A stretch of DNA of 42,181 nucleotides from an uncultured Oscillospiraceae bacterium. Its GTDB lineage: Bacteria; Bacillota; Clostridia; Oscillospirales; Acutalibacteraceae. The stretch's first letter is position 1. The number at the start of each line of letters is the position of its first letter. A program made the translations under genes and the position numbers. Shown here piece after piece: positions 24,101-31,508 of the stretch. The stretch lies in NCBI GenBank assembly GCA_900544715.1, contig UQWL01000020.1, positions 1-42,181 of the forward strand, given 5' to 3'. The notes under the pieces were generated by a model. It was not told the origin of the DNA, did no database searches, and was given only the letters and a program-made list of their open reading frames with translations.

Positions 24101-24979
24101 TTACGGCCAGATATGCTCTGGATCCACGCCGAACACCTGCACCACATCGAGATACGCGCTGTTGGCCAAATCCTTGACCGTGACGATCTTCCCGCCGTCG
24201 GAATCAAGGTCGAGCCCAGTGGATTGATAGGCTTCCCAAACAAGATGCGCGCACTGTGTGCCGCCGGGAGCCTCTTGGAATTTGGAGGTAAAAATGCCCG
24301 CCACCAGGTTGTAGGGGATGCCTGCGAGATGGTCGTTTGCAAACGCGACGGCTTCAGCGGCCTTTTCGCGGTATTCTGGCTTGGGGCGCAGGAGCATAAA
24401 GGTTGGCCAATCGCGCCACCCATTTGTGCTCTGGTAGGCGGAATCCACACCGAGGGAGATTGCCTCCAGCGTTTGCCCTGCGGCGGCGCTTGTCACGAGC
24501 GCGGCGTGGCCGTGCCGCCAGCCGAAGGAGTGCATAGAGCGGGTGAGGAGGATATCGCCATCCCGCAAGGGGGCGAGCTGAAAGCCGTAAATCCGGCTGC
24601 CGGTTTCGCCCGTCAGGCTCTCCTGAAAGGCAGTCAAGGAGTTTTGCTTGCATACGATGCGTGGCACGCGGAAAAAATCCTCCTGGAACTGCTGGATTTT
24701 CTCCCTGCCATCCGGTAGCAGAAGCAGATCCTGCACGGCGGGCCTGCCAAGGCCGGTCTGCCGGTAAAGGGTTTCATAATCTGTATCGGATAGAGAATCC
24801 TTCGCTAAAATCAGACTGAGATCCACCTCTTCATAACCGGGCGATACGTGGTCGTGCGGCTCCGCCGCGGCGTTGAGCAGAAAGTTCAGCAGAAAAAAGA
24901 TGGTGATACAGGCGATTGGGATGAAGATTGCTTTCAAAATACGTCTGGTTTGTTTTTTCGTCTTGCTCATCGTTATCAT
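24101..24979 (-). CDS. YiiX/YebB-like NlpC/P60-type cysteine hydrolase, membrane-anchored
   Basis: 292 aa. One N-terminal membrane helix (about residues 15-36) after a Lys/Arg-rich start puts the domain outside. The layout fits circularly permuted papain-fold enzymes of the YiiX/YebB type: DGDILLTR (140-147), then His158 in RHGHAALVT, and Cys243 in GTQCAHLVWEAY, so His precedes Cys. Such proteins are amide or ester hydrolases, some acting on lipids or peptidoglycan; the substrate here is unknown. The first ATG has GGAG only 4 nt upstream; Met4 (24970) is possible. Single gene with its own promoter. Family assignment by motif, moderately sure. Confidence 0.68.
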   Translation of the reverse strand: MITMSKTKKQTRRILKAIFIPIACITIFFLLNFLLNAAAEPHDHVSPGYEEVDLSLILAKDSLSDTDYETLYRQTGLGRPAVQDLLLLPDGREKIQQFQEDFFRVPRIVCKQNSLTAFQESLTGETGSRIYGFQLAPLRDGDILLTRSMHSFGWRHGHAALVTSAAAGQTLEAISLGVDSAYQSTNGWRDWPTFMLLRPKPEYREKAAEAVAFANDHLAGIPYNLVAGIFTSKFQEAPGGTQCAHLVWEAYQSTGLDLDSDGGKIVTVKDLANSAYLDVVQVFGVDPEHIWP

Positions 24980-25051
24980 TGCACTCCAATATGAAAAAGT
25001 AAATGAAAACAGGAGGCCGCGCCGGGCGGGAACCGGCGTTTTCGGGAACCT

Positions 25052-25079
25052 ATTATAGCACAGATTTGCGGGATCACAA
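25052..25079 (-). promoter_or_regulatory. promoter of the cysteine hydrolase gene
   Basis: Minus strand TTGTGA (25074-25079), 16-nt spacer, TATAAT (25052-25057). Confidence 0.6.
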
Positions 25080-25088
25080 ACGTTTTTC

Positions 25089-25117
25089 TTGCATCCGCCG
25101 GTGCAGTCCGGTATAAT
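25089..25117 (+). promoter_or_regulatory. promoter of the SulP-type permease gene
   Basis: TTGCAT (25089-25094), 17-nt spacer, perfect TATAAT (25112-25117). The predicted transcript start (~25124) leaves only 8 nt before the ATG at 25132, which argues for the later start at 25171. Confidence 0.68.
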
Positions 25118-25170
25118 CGAAGGCAGGCTGTATGTCTCAATGCAAAATCTTCAGGATTGTGAGAGAAACG

Positions 25171-26388
25171 ATGAAACAGAGATTGACGCAAGTTCCTTAT
25201 GATAGAAAGCGGCTGGGGCAGGACCTTGCTGCCGGTGGGATAGCAGCGATGTCGATGCTGCCCTTTGCGCTGGCGTTCGGCGCGCTGGCGGGGATTGGCA
25301 TGCCTGCGGGGCTGATCGCAACGGTGGGGGCGGGTTTCCTATCTGCGCTTGTCCCGGGCCGCGTGCCCTATTTTGCGGGGCCTACCTGCATCGTGTTTTT
25401 GGTGTTTTCCGCTTGCGCGGGGCGGTACGGGATGCCGGTGGCGTTAACCGCCTCATTTTTTGCGGGCATGCTGGTGTTTGCCGCATTGCTGCTGCGCGCG
25501 GACAGGCTGCTGCAATTTATCCCTGCGCCAGTCGCGAGCGGCTTCACCATCGGCGCAGCGTTGGTGATGACGATTTTGCAGACGAACAATTATTTTGGCA
25601 TCAATGCGACTGGCGTCAGCGCGGTGGAGATGCTGCTCTCTTATCGGAGCTTTGGGTTCCATGCAAATTGGCGGACCGTGCTCTATGGCACGATCGTGCT
25701 GGTGCTGATGATCACCTACCCGCGCAAATTTAAAAAGCTTCATCAAAAAATACCGGCTCAGTTTGTGAGCCTGGTCATTGCGCTGGGGCTGCATCTTTGC
25801 CTCGTCCCCTCCGCAGAGAAATCCCCGGTGTTGGAAGCGGGCGCGTTTTCACACGCGCTTTCCGGCTCCGGCGGCATTCTGTTCGGCGGATTCACGGTTG
25901 CCCCGGCGGGCGGACTGATTCTATCCACCTCTGCCATCGCGCTCTCCATCCTCGTTTGCAGTGGCGTCAGCCGAGGCGCGCAGGAGAAACAAGCGCCCCA
26001 TGCGATTTTGATGGGGGTGGGGAATATGCTCCTGCCGCTCTTCGGCGGGATGCCCGTGGGGGCGGCGCAGGAGAAAGGGGAGCAGGCCACGCGCGTCGCG
26101 CCGCTTTTTTCCAGCGTTTTGATGCTGGCTGCCATATTGCTGCTGGGCGGTGTGTTTGAGCGGATTCCGCTCTCCGTCCTGGCGGTGATCCTGATCGTGA
26201 CGATGTGGGAAAAGCTCGATTTTCAGGCGCTCAAAACCGTGTTCGGCGGCAAAAAGCTCGCTCAGATCCTCCTGTTTTTCCTGTGCGCTGCTGCGACGGT
26301 TTTTCTCGAACTGCCCTATGTGATGATTCTGTTCGGTATTGTAACGCTTTATATGGCGCTGCGTATGTGGATGCGGCAGAAGAGATAA
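25171..26388 (+). CDS. SulP-family-like anion permease without STAS domain
   Basis: 405 aa, about 11-12 hydrophobic segments covering the whole protein. The pattern LGQDLAAGGIAAMSMLPFALAFG at the start, FAGPTCIVFLVFSAC, and GMGN-like GVGNMLLPLFGGMPVGAA near helix 9-10 fits the SLC26/SulP fold, related to the nucleobase permeases. The cytoplasmic STAS domain of typical sulfate permeases is absent; the protein stops a few residues after the last helix. Substrate cannot be read from sequence (sulfate, bicarbonate, carboxylates or nucleobases). Start 25171 has GAGAGAA upstream and fits the promoter. Confidence 0.78.
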   Translation: MKQRLTQVPYDRKRLGQDLAAGGIAAMSMLPFALAFGALAGIGMPAGLIATVGAGFLSALVPGRVPYFAGPTCIVFLVFSACAGRYGMPVALTASFFAGMLVFAALLLRADRLLQFIPAPVASGFTIGAALVMTILQTNNYFGINATGVSAVEMLLSYRSFGFHANWRTVLYGTIVLVLMITYPRKFKKLHQKIPAQFVSLVIALGLHLCLVPSAEKSPVLEAGAFSHALSGSGGILFGGFTVAPAGGLILSTSAIALSILVCSGVSRGAQEKQAPHAILMGVGNMLLPLFGGMPVGAAQEKGEQATRVAPLFSSVLMLAAILLLGGVFERIPLSVLAVILIVTMWEKLDFQALKTVFGGKKLAQILLFFLCAAATVFLELPYVMILFGIVTLYMALRMWMRQKR

Positions 26389-26404
26389 AAATTATGAAAT
26401 CACA

Positions 26405-26433
26405 TTGCTTTATGAAGCTTTTTCTATTATAAT
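26405..26433 (+). promoter_or_regulatory. promoter of the ABC-2 exporter leader
   Basis: TTGCTT (26405-26410), 17-nt spacer, perfect TATAAT (26428-26433). The transcript would start near 26440, some 380 nt before the first exporter gene. Confidence 0.68.
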
Positions 26434-26469
26434 TGATAGTATTCCAGAAAGAAGGGTGGTGAAAGGTTG

Positions 26470-26727
26470 ATGCGTCCGGTGAAAAAGGCAGATTGGAATT
26501 TATCCGTGCCAAATCGTGTGTGCCGCAAGGAGCTGTTCCTGGGCAGCGATATCGTCCGCAGTTACACATTCAAAACAGCCGCGCTGAGGGGGCAGTCTGC
26601 CCTTTTGGCGAAATTAAACCACATGCTCACGGCAAATTTTGCCCCGGCAGGGGAGAAGTCTGCCCTTTTTGCAGAAAAACCGGATTGTTTTGAATGCCTT
26701 TCACCATATTTAGAGCGGGCCGCGTAA
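26470..26727 (+). CDS. possible small leader protein, unknown
   Basis: 85 aa, not recognised. AAGGGTGG lies 11 nt before the ATG and GAAAGG is too close, so the ribosome site is mediocre. The 13-nt sequence AGTCTGCCCTTTT occurs twice (26594-26606 and 26657-26669) exactly 63 nt apart, giving the in-frame peptide repeat SALLAK / SALFAEK. It lies between a good promoter and an intrinsic terminator. It may be a real small protein, or this stretch may be a structured leader RNA whose open frame is accidental. Confidence 0.35.
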   Translation: MRPVKKADWNLSVPNRVCRKELFLGSDIVRSYTFKTAALRGQSALLAKLNHMLTANFAPAGEKSALFAEKPDCFECLSPYLERAA

Positions 26728-26751
26728 CTGGGCCCAAACTGAATCAATGGG

Positions 26752-26790
26752 TACCCTGTGCAGTCAAAACGATTTGCACAGGGTATTTTT
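26752..26790 (+). terminator. intrinsic terminator / attenuator before the ABC-2 genes
   Basis: Perfect 11-bp stem TACCCTGTGCA (26752-26762) with TGCACAGGGTA (26775-26785) followed by TTTTT. It ends 30 nt before the first exporter gene, and no second promoter is evident in between, so read-through must be allowed: attenuation is the natural reading. Confidence 0.75.
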
Positions 26791-26820
26791 ATGCCCAAAT
26801 TTGAGATTCTGGAGGTTCCT

Positions 26821-27591
26821 ATGATTCGAAAATACAGCCAAACCATGCGCATGGCAATGCGCGCCCAGACGAACGGCGGCATTTTATATCTGCTCCCGAA
26901 TATCTTCGTCCGGCTGGTGCATCTGATCCCGCTGCTATTCCTCTGGTCCGTTTTATCAAGAAGCGGCGTTGAAACCGGCATGACGCTGGGGCAGATGCTT
27001 TCTTATACCTATCTCAATGCCGTATTGGCTGATTTACTGGTGGTGCAAACCTTTGCCTCGAGCTGGTGCTATGAAGGGGAGCTGCACAAGCTCTATCTCC
27101 GCCCAGCCTCTATTTTTGGCGGGATCGTGGCGGAAACGGTAGGCGGATGGATCCCGATGCTGCTTTTCTTCTCCCTTCCGCTGCTGTGCGCCGCGCCGTT
27201 TTTTGGGATTTCGGTTTTGCCGGCAAGCCCTTGGTTTTTCCTAAGCCTTTTGCTCTGTATCTCCCTTGGGTTTGCGATTGATTTTTTGTTTGCCTGTGTG
27301 GCGATTGAGCTGCGCGGCATCTCCTGGCTTGCCCATGTGATCCGCACGGCGATCGTGGCGCTTTTTTCCGGCACCGTGCTGCCCTTCCGGCTGCTGCCGT
27401 TTGGGCTGGCGCGATTGTTTGAACTACAGCCCTTTGGCAGCCTCGGCGGCGCGCCGCTGGCGCTGTTCGCCGGCACGGCGCAGCCGCTTCCAATCTTGCT
27501 TACTCAGGTGTTTTGGAACCTGGCCCTGTGGCCCGCGGCAATCCTTTGGTTCCACAAATCACGGGAGAGGATGGTGAGCTTTGGTGGATAG
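26821..27591 (+). CDS. ABC-2 type exporter permease 1 (COG4587-like)
   Basis: 256 aa, six membrane segments. Resembles the ABC-2 permeases that occur in pairs with a COG4586-type ATPase (daunorubicin-exporter-like, PF06182 group). N-terminal IRKYSQTMRMAMRAQT is a cytoplasmic amphipathic start; VVQTFASSWCYEGELHKLYLRP is the typical cytoplasmic loop after the first helices. ATG 26821 follows GGAGG (26811-26815). A longer frame from 26758 would run through the terminator hairpin and is rejected. The last codons overlap the start of the next permease, showing translational coupling. Substrate unknown. Confidence 0.85.
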   Translation: MIRKYSQTMRMAMRAQTNGGILYLLPNIFVRLVHLIPLLFLWSVLSRSGVETGMTLGQMLSYTYLNAVLADLLVVQTFASSWCYEGELHKLYLRPASIFGGIVAETVGGWIPMLLFFSLPLLCAAPFFGISVLPASPWFFLSLLLCISLGFAIDFLFACVAIELRGISWLAHVIRTAIVALFSGTVLPFRLLPFGLARLFELQPFGSLGGAPLALFAGTAQPLPILLTQVFWNLALWPAAILWFHKSRERMVSFGG

Positions 27592-28438
27592 GCAAAAAAT
27601 CTCCTTCCGGCAATTTTTATCGCTGTATGTGCTGTATGCCAAAATGGATTTCGCCTGGCTGTTGCGGGACCGGGTGTTTGCATCCCTTGCCATCCTGTCG
27701 GATGTCGTATCCAATCTCTCCTCTATCGCGGGCGTGTTTCTGCTGGCGTGGAGGTTTGGCGAAATCGGCGGTATGAGCCGCTATGAAATCCTGTTTATGC
27801 TCGGCTATACCTCGATGATGACGGGGATTTATCAGGTGTTTTTCTCCAGCAATAACGTTGGGCATATCAGCCGCCGGATTGGGCGCGGCCAAGTAGATCA
27901 TATGCTGATCCAGCCGCTCCCCTTGCCGGTGCAGCTGATGACGGAGGGCTTCATCCCGTTTTCAGGGAGCAGCAACCTGGTTTCCGGCGCTGTTATTCTC
28001 TGCATTGCCGTGGCAAAGCTCGGCATCCGGCCGCCGTGGTGGTGGGCGCTTGCGCTCGCCGGGCATTTGGCCGCTACGATTGTGATTCTGGTCGCCTCTT
28101 CTTACCTCGCCTCCAGCGTCGCGTTTTACGCGCCCGTCCAGGCGGAGGAGATTGCAACCTATGTGATTGATGCGCACTGCAGCCTGGCGCAATTCCCGCT
28201 CTCCGGCATGCCGTTTGCGTTGAAAGCGCCGTTGCTGACGGTGTTCCCTGCGGGGCTTCTGGGGTGGTTCCCGTCGCTTGCGCTGCTGGGAAAGCCCCCG
28301 CTCGGTTTGCCGGGCTATTACCCCGCGATCCTCGCGGTGCTCCTCGCCGCATGCGCGGCTTACTTTTTTAGGAAAGGATTGCATTACTATGTTAAAAAAG
28401 GGATCAACCGCTACCTCTCCATCGGACATCGCCGTTGA
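27584..28438 (+). CDS. ABC-2 type exporter permease 2 (COG3694-like)
   Basis: 284 aa, six membrane segments. Second permease of the exporter: LYVLYAKMDFAWLLRDRVFA, then SRRIGRGQVDHMLIQPLPLPVQL, the loop common to this family. Begins at GTG 27584 (TTG 27581 is the alternative) inside the last codons of permease 1, with GGTGAG just upstream. Its 3' end overlaps the true beginning of the ATPase gene (ATG 28389). Forms a heterodimeric membrane channel with permease 1. Confidence 0.83.
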   Translation: MDRQKISFRQFLSLYVLYAKMDFAWLLRDRVFASLAILSDVVSNLSSIAGVFLLAWRFGEIGGMSRYEILFMLGYTSMMTGIYQVFFSSNNVGHISRRIGRGQVDHMLIQPLPLPVQLMTEGFIPFSGSSNLVSGAVILCIAVAKLGIRPPWWWALALAGHLAATIVILVASSYLASSVAFYAPVQAEEIATYVIDAHCSLAQFPLSGMPFALKAPLLTVFPAGLLGWFPSLALLGKPPLGLPGYYPAILAVLLAACAAYFFRKGLHYYVKKGINRYLSIGHRR

Positions 28439-28496
28439 CGTGCGGTCTGTTGTGAAGGTGTTTGCCTAATCCCAGCGGGAGAATGCTGGGGGCGGC
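28389..28496 (+). pseudogene. N-terminal segment of the ABC ATPase, cut off by an in-frame TAA
   Basis: The frame opened at ATG 28389 reads MLKKGSTATSPSDIAVDVRS VVKVFA (in two parts), then TAA at 28467-28469, then SQRENAGGG and straight into the ATPase at 28497 in the same frame. DVRSVVKVFA is the expected first beta-strand of an ABC ATPase, so the stop interrupts a gene that was once continuous. A single base change from TAT, TAC, CAA, AAA or GAA would give TAA. Confidence 0.75.
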
Positions 28497-29402
28497 ATGC
28501 TGAAAAAGCTCGCAAGGCCCGAGAAAAAGCGCGTATATGCGCTTGACGATGTGACCTTTCAAATCCGGCGCGGCGAGTTCGTCGCCTACGTCGGGCCGAA
28601 TGGGGCGGGGAAGAGCACAACGATGAAGCTGCTCTGTGGTATGCTCCTGCCAACGGAGGGGAACATTTCCGTGCTCGGCCTGTCGCCGGAGAAAAACCGG
28701 GTTGCGCTCATGCGAAGGCTCGGCGTGCTGTTCGGCAACCGGACGGAGCTGTGGTGGGATCACCCCGTGATGCAGAGCTTTGCGTGGAAGAAGGCCGTGT
28801 GGCAGATCCCGGAGGAAATATACCGGCGGAATCTGGAGATGGCCATTGAGCTTTTGGATTTGCAGGGCCTTTTAAAGACCTTTGCGCGGGAATTATCGCT
28901 TGGCCAGCGGATGCGAGCGGATATCGCCATGATGCTCCTGCATGCCCCGGAGATGATCCTGCTGGATGAGCCGACGCTGGGGCTGGATGTGGTCGCCAAG
29001 CGGCAGATGATCGAGTTCCTGAAAACGGTCAACCGGGAAAACGGCGTGACAATCATTGTAACCAGCCATGACATGGATGATTTGGAGGAGATGGCCCAGC
29101 GCATTTTAATGCTCTCCGCAGGCAAGATTGCATATGATGGCGATTTTGACGGCCTGCGCGCCTTAACGGGCCGCCCCTCCCGGCTTCGGCTGACGCTGAA
29201 TGGCGGCTGCCCGCCCGACCTACACATCGGGCGCCTTTTGTCGGAAGAAAAGGGCGTTTGCGAATATGAACTGGATTTATCCTCTATACAGGTGCATGAA
29301 TTGCTTGCACAGCTTTCAACGCTACACGGCATCCGGGATTTGGAAATCCAAAAAGCGCCGATCGAGCAGGTGATTGCGGAACTATTCCGCGCCTGGCGGT
29401 AA
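28497..29402 (+). CDS. ABC exporter ATPase (COG4586-like), N-terminally truncated frame
   Basis: 301 aa from ATG 28497. Nucleotide-binding domain with Walker A GPNGAGKSTT, signature region LSLGQRMRAD (instead of LSGGQ), Walker B MILLDEPTLGLD and the switch His in VTSHDMDD. The C-terminal 80 residues are the accessory domain of this exporter type. It would power the two permeases upstream. Without the upstream in-frame segment it lacks the first strand and part of the A-loop region, so whether it folds depends on how the TAA is dealt with: restart at 28497 (only a GGGGGC stretch before it), read-through, or loss of function. Confidence 0.8.
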   Translation: MLKKLARPEKKRVYALDDVTFQIRRGEFVAYVGPNGAGKSTTMKLLCGMLLPTEGNISVLGLSPEKNRVALMRRLGVLFGNRTELWWDHPVMQSFAWKKAVWQIPEEIYRRNLEMAIELLDLQGLLKTFARELSLGQRMRADIAMMLLHAPEMILLDEPTLGLDVVAKRQMIEFLKTVNRENGVTIIVTSHDMDDLEEMAQRILMLSAGKIAYDGDFDGLRALTGRPSRLRLTLNGGCPPDLHIGRLLSEEKGVCEYELDLSSIQVHELLAQLSTLHGIRDLEIQKAPIEQVIAELFRAWR

Positions 29403-29522
29403 CGGCGCGGCAGCGGCCCCACTTTGCCTCTCATCCGCTATGACGGCGCACTGCGGGGCCGGGCTGCCACGTTCTGTCGAAAAAGGCGGCGGGCAGAGCG
29501 CTTTTTTCGGAACGGATGCCGT

Positions 29523-29551
29523 TTGCTTTCCGGTCGGAAATCGTGTATACT
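29523..29551 (+). promoter_or_regulatory. coaX promoter
   Basis: TTGCTT (29523-29528), 17-nt spacer, TATACT (29546-29551); predicted transcript start near 29558, leaving a leader of about 147 nt. Confidence 0.65.
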
Positions 29552-29598
29552 AAATAAAAAGGCAGATCCGGGCGGATGTTGTTCGGGGCGAAATCAAA

Positions 29599-29631
29599 GT
29601 CGCTCCCCATACGGGGAGCGTGGATTGAAAT
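29599..29631 (+). CRISPR. solitary type I-C-like CRISPR repeat
   Basis: 33 bp with the hallmarks of type I-C repeats: GTCGCTCCCC start, 8-bp stem CGCTCCCC/GGGGAGCG with loop ATAC, and the tail GTGGATTGAAAT. I looked for further copies at spacer distance (about 33-36 nt) on both sides and found none; no cas gene lies in the window. It sits 73 nt before the coaX start codon, in the predicted leader. Confidence 0.8.
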
Positions 29632-29704
29632 GGAGAAGGTTTCTGGATGGGGCGGCAGGCGGCTTCCCCGCCCAAATGGCCCCAATGGAGAGGATGAGAA
29701 TCAG

Positions 29705-30499
29705 ATGATTTTAACAGTCGACATCGGCAACAGCAATATCACGATGGGGGTATATCGGGAGAATGATCTCCTATTCGTTGCCCGCCTTGCGACAGACCGT
29801 TCCCGCACGGGCGATCAATACGCGGTGGAGCTGAAATCCATTTTTGCGCTTTATGATGTGGTGCCGAAAGATTTTGAAGGCGCGATCATTAGCTCCGTTG
29901 TGCCGGAGCTGACTGCCGCCGTGCGCAAGGCCACGCAGATGGTCACGGGCCATGTGCCGCTTCTCGTTGGGCCGGGCCTGAAAACCGGGCTCAACATCCG
30001 CACGGACACGCCAGGTATTCTTGGCGCGGATCTGGTGGTGGGTGCGGTGGCCGCCATCCACACTTACGAGCTGCCTTGCCTTGTGATGGATTTGGGCACG
30101 GCAACAAAAATCAGCGTCCTCGATGAGCAGGGCACCTACCTGGGCTGCACGATTTCCGCGGGTGTGGGAATTTCACTGGATGCGCTCGCAACCCGCACTT
30201 CGCAGCTTCCGCATATCAGTATTGAGGCACCGCACCATGTGATCGGTACGAATTCACCGGACTGCATGCAGTCCGGCACCGTGTTCGGCACTGCCGCCAT
30301 GCTCGACGGCCTGTGTGACCGCATTGAGGAGGAACTCGGGCGGTCGGTCAAAACGATCGTAGCGACCGGAGGGCTGGCGAAGGAGATCGTTTCCAACTGT
30401 AAGCGGAAAGTCCTTTACAGCGAGAATTTGTTGCTGGAGGGCCTGAAGCTTGTTTATGAGAAAAACACGTCGAAAGGCGGCCGTTTGCCGCAGCATTGA
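29705..30499 (+). CDS. coaX: type III pantothenate kinase
   Basis: 264 aa, the usual CoaX length. Phosphorylates pantothenate, first step of CoA synthesis; ASKHA fold, not inhibited by CoA and needing a monovalent cation. Marks: DIGNSNI (Asp6, phosphate loop), DRSRTGDQYA, the pantothenate-site region TDTPGILGADLVVGA, and MDLGTATKISVLD. ATG 29705 follows GGAGAGGATGAG. The frame is open further upstream through the CRISPR-like repeat, but that is non-coding. An ECF S-component gene follows, consistent with vitamin uptake plus activation. Confidence 0.95.
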   Translation: MILTVDIGNSNITMGVYRENDLLFVARLATDRSRTGDQYAVELKSIFALYDVVPKDFEGAIISSVVPELTAAVRKATQMVTGHVPLLVGPGLKTGLNIRTDTPGILGADLVVGAVAAIHTYELPCLVMDLGTATKISVLDEQGTYLGCTISAGVGISLDALATRTSQLPHISIEAPHHVIGTNSPDCMQSGTVFGTAAMLDGLCDRIEEELGRSVKTIVATGGLAKEIVSNCKRKVLYSENLLLEGLKLVYEKNTSKGGRLPQH

Positions 30500-30516
30500 T
30501 TTGCTAAAATTGCCAC

Positions 30517-30545
30517 TTGACAGGAATTGATTGTAAGGGTAAAAT
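30517..30545 (+). promoter_or_regulatory. promoter of the ECF S-component gene
   Basis: Perfect TTGACA (30517-30522), 17-nt spacer, TAAAAT (30540-30545). The ~100-nt leader ends in a hairpin (GCTGC...GCAGC around 30606-30632) directly before the ribosome site. Confidence 0.7.
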
Positions 30546-30649
30546 GCTTTACGGATTGACCTTCGATTGAAAATTTTATTTTTCAACTTTTTCGCCAAAT
30601 TTTGCGCTGCATCTTCCCTGGGGAGAGCAGCAGCAAGGAGGAATATAAA

Positions 30650-31261
30650 TTGAAAAAGAACAACCGCACTTCCCTTGCGAGGACGATGCGCCTCGCGCAG
30701 CTCGCCATGCTGATCGCTATTCAGGCGATCCTGACCTTCACGCCGCTGGGCTTTATCATGATCCCCCCGATCTCCATCACGATCATGCATATCCCCGTGA
30801 TTATCGGCGCGGTGACGATGGGGCCGCTGTTCGGTGGCATCTTGGGCGCTTCCTTCGGCGTGATGTCGATGCTCAAGGCAACCTTTGCTGCAGCGAGCCC
30901 GGCAGATATCATTTTTTCCCCATTCATCAGCGGAACTCCGGTGCAATCGCTGATCCTGTGCGTTGTGCCGCGCATCCTGCTCGGTGTGATCGCCGCGTGG
31001 CTGTTTATCGGGCTGAAGAAGCTCATCAAAAATGAGACGGTGTGCATTGGCCTGAGCGCGGGGGTTGCAACGCTTTGCCACAGCGCGATGGTGCTGGGGC
31101 TGATGTGGTTCCTCTTCAATTCCCTGCCGCTGAAAGAGGTATTTGCGACGATGATGTCGCTCAACTGCCTGTTGGAAATCGCTTTGGCAGTGGTCGTCGG
31201 CATGGCGGTATGCAAGCCGCTGCTGGTCTATCTGCGTCGGCAAAAGCTGATCCAAAAATAG
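30650..31261 (+). CDS. ECF transporter S-component, probably for pantothenate
   Basis: 203 aa, six membrane helices, typical S-component size and pattern: N-terminal LARTMRLAQLAMLIAIQAIL (the Ala-rich helix that contacts EcfT), IPVIIGAVTMGPLFGGILGA, then a C-terminal Arg/Lys-rich end. S-components bind a vitamin and share the EcfA-A'-T motor, whose genes are not in the window. Position right after coaX suggests pantothenate (PanT type); riboflavin or other precursors are not excluded. TTG 30650 is the start, with AAGGAGG (30635-30641) 8 nt upstream. Confidence 0.83.
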   Translation: MKKNNRTSLARTMRLAQLAMLIAIQAILTFTPLGFIMIPPISITIMHIPVIIGAVTMGPLFGGILGASFGVMSMLKATFAAASPADIIFSPFISGTPVQSLILCVVPRILLGVIAAWLFIGLKKLIKNETVCIGLSAGVATLCHSAMVLGLMWFLFNSLPLKEVFATMMSLNCLLEIALAVVVGMAVCKPLLVYLRRQKLIQK

Positions 31262-31352
31262 GGGCTAAATCGGCCACGCACCCGGTTGGATATCCGAGAT
31301 ATCGTTTTTTGATGGATCGGTTGGCTAGCTGGGTATTATAAATAAGGAGAAC

Positions 31353-31400
31353 ACGCGCCGTAAATTTGCACTTTTGCATTTTATGGCGCGTTTTGCTTTT
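31353..31400 (+). terminator. terminator after the ECF S-component gene
   Basis: ACGCGCC (31353-31359) with GGCGCGT (31385-31391), extended by TAAA/TTTA-type pairs, then TTTTGCTTTT. Confidence 0.75.
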
Positions 31401-31508
31401 AATTGATATCAAAATCGTTTTGAGCGGAGCTATCAAACCAATTTGCCGGAGGGAGAACGGGGAGCCCGTCCGAAAAGGACGAACTCCCTACAGGCCAATC
31501 AGCTGGAT

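Larger units (their letters stand above)
29403..29704 (+). other. intergenic region and coaX leader
   Basis: No gene. After the ATPase stop, CGAAAAA (about 29477-29483) and TTTTTTCG (about 29502-29509) can pair around a GC-rich loop and may end the ABC transcript. It then holds the coaX promoter and, in the leader, the solitary CRISPR-like repeat. Frames running through the repeat give the peptide SIHAPRMGSD on the minus strand, a well-known false product of type I-C repeats. Confidence 0.6.

Noticed and set aside
26758..26820. Longer N-terminus for ABC-2 permease 1 from GTG 26758
   Set aside because: Would translate the terminator hairpin; GGAGG at 26811-26815 supports ATG 26821.
29431..29685. 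Minus-strand ORF containing SIHAPRMGSD
   Set aside because: This peptide is the known false translation of a type I-C CRISPR repeat, not a gene.
29599..29704. A short CRISPR array with two or more repeats
   Set aside because: No second repeat, even degenerate, at the expected 33-36-nt spacing on either side.
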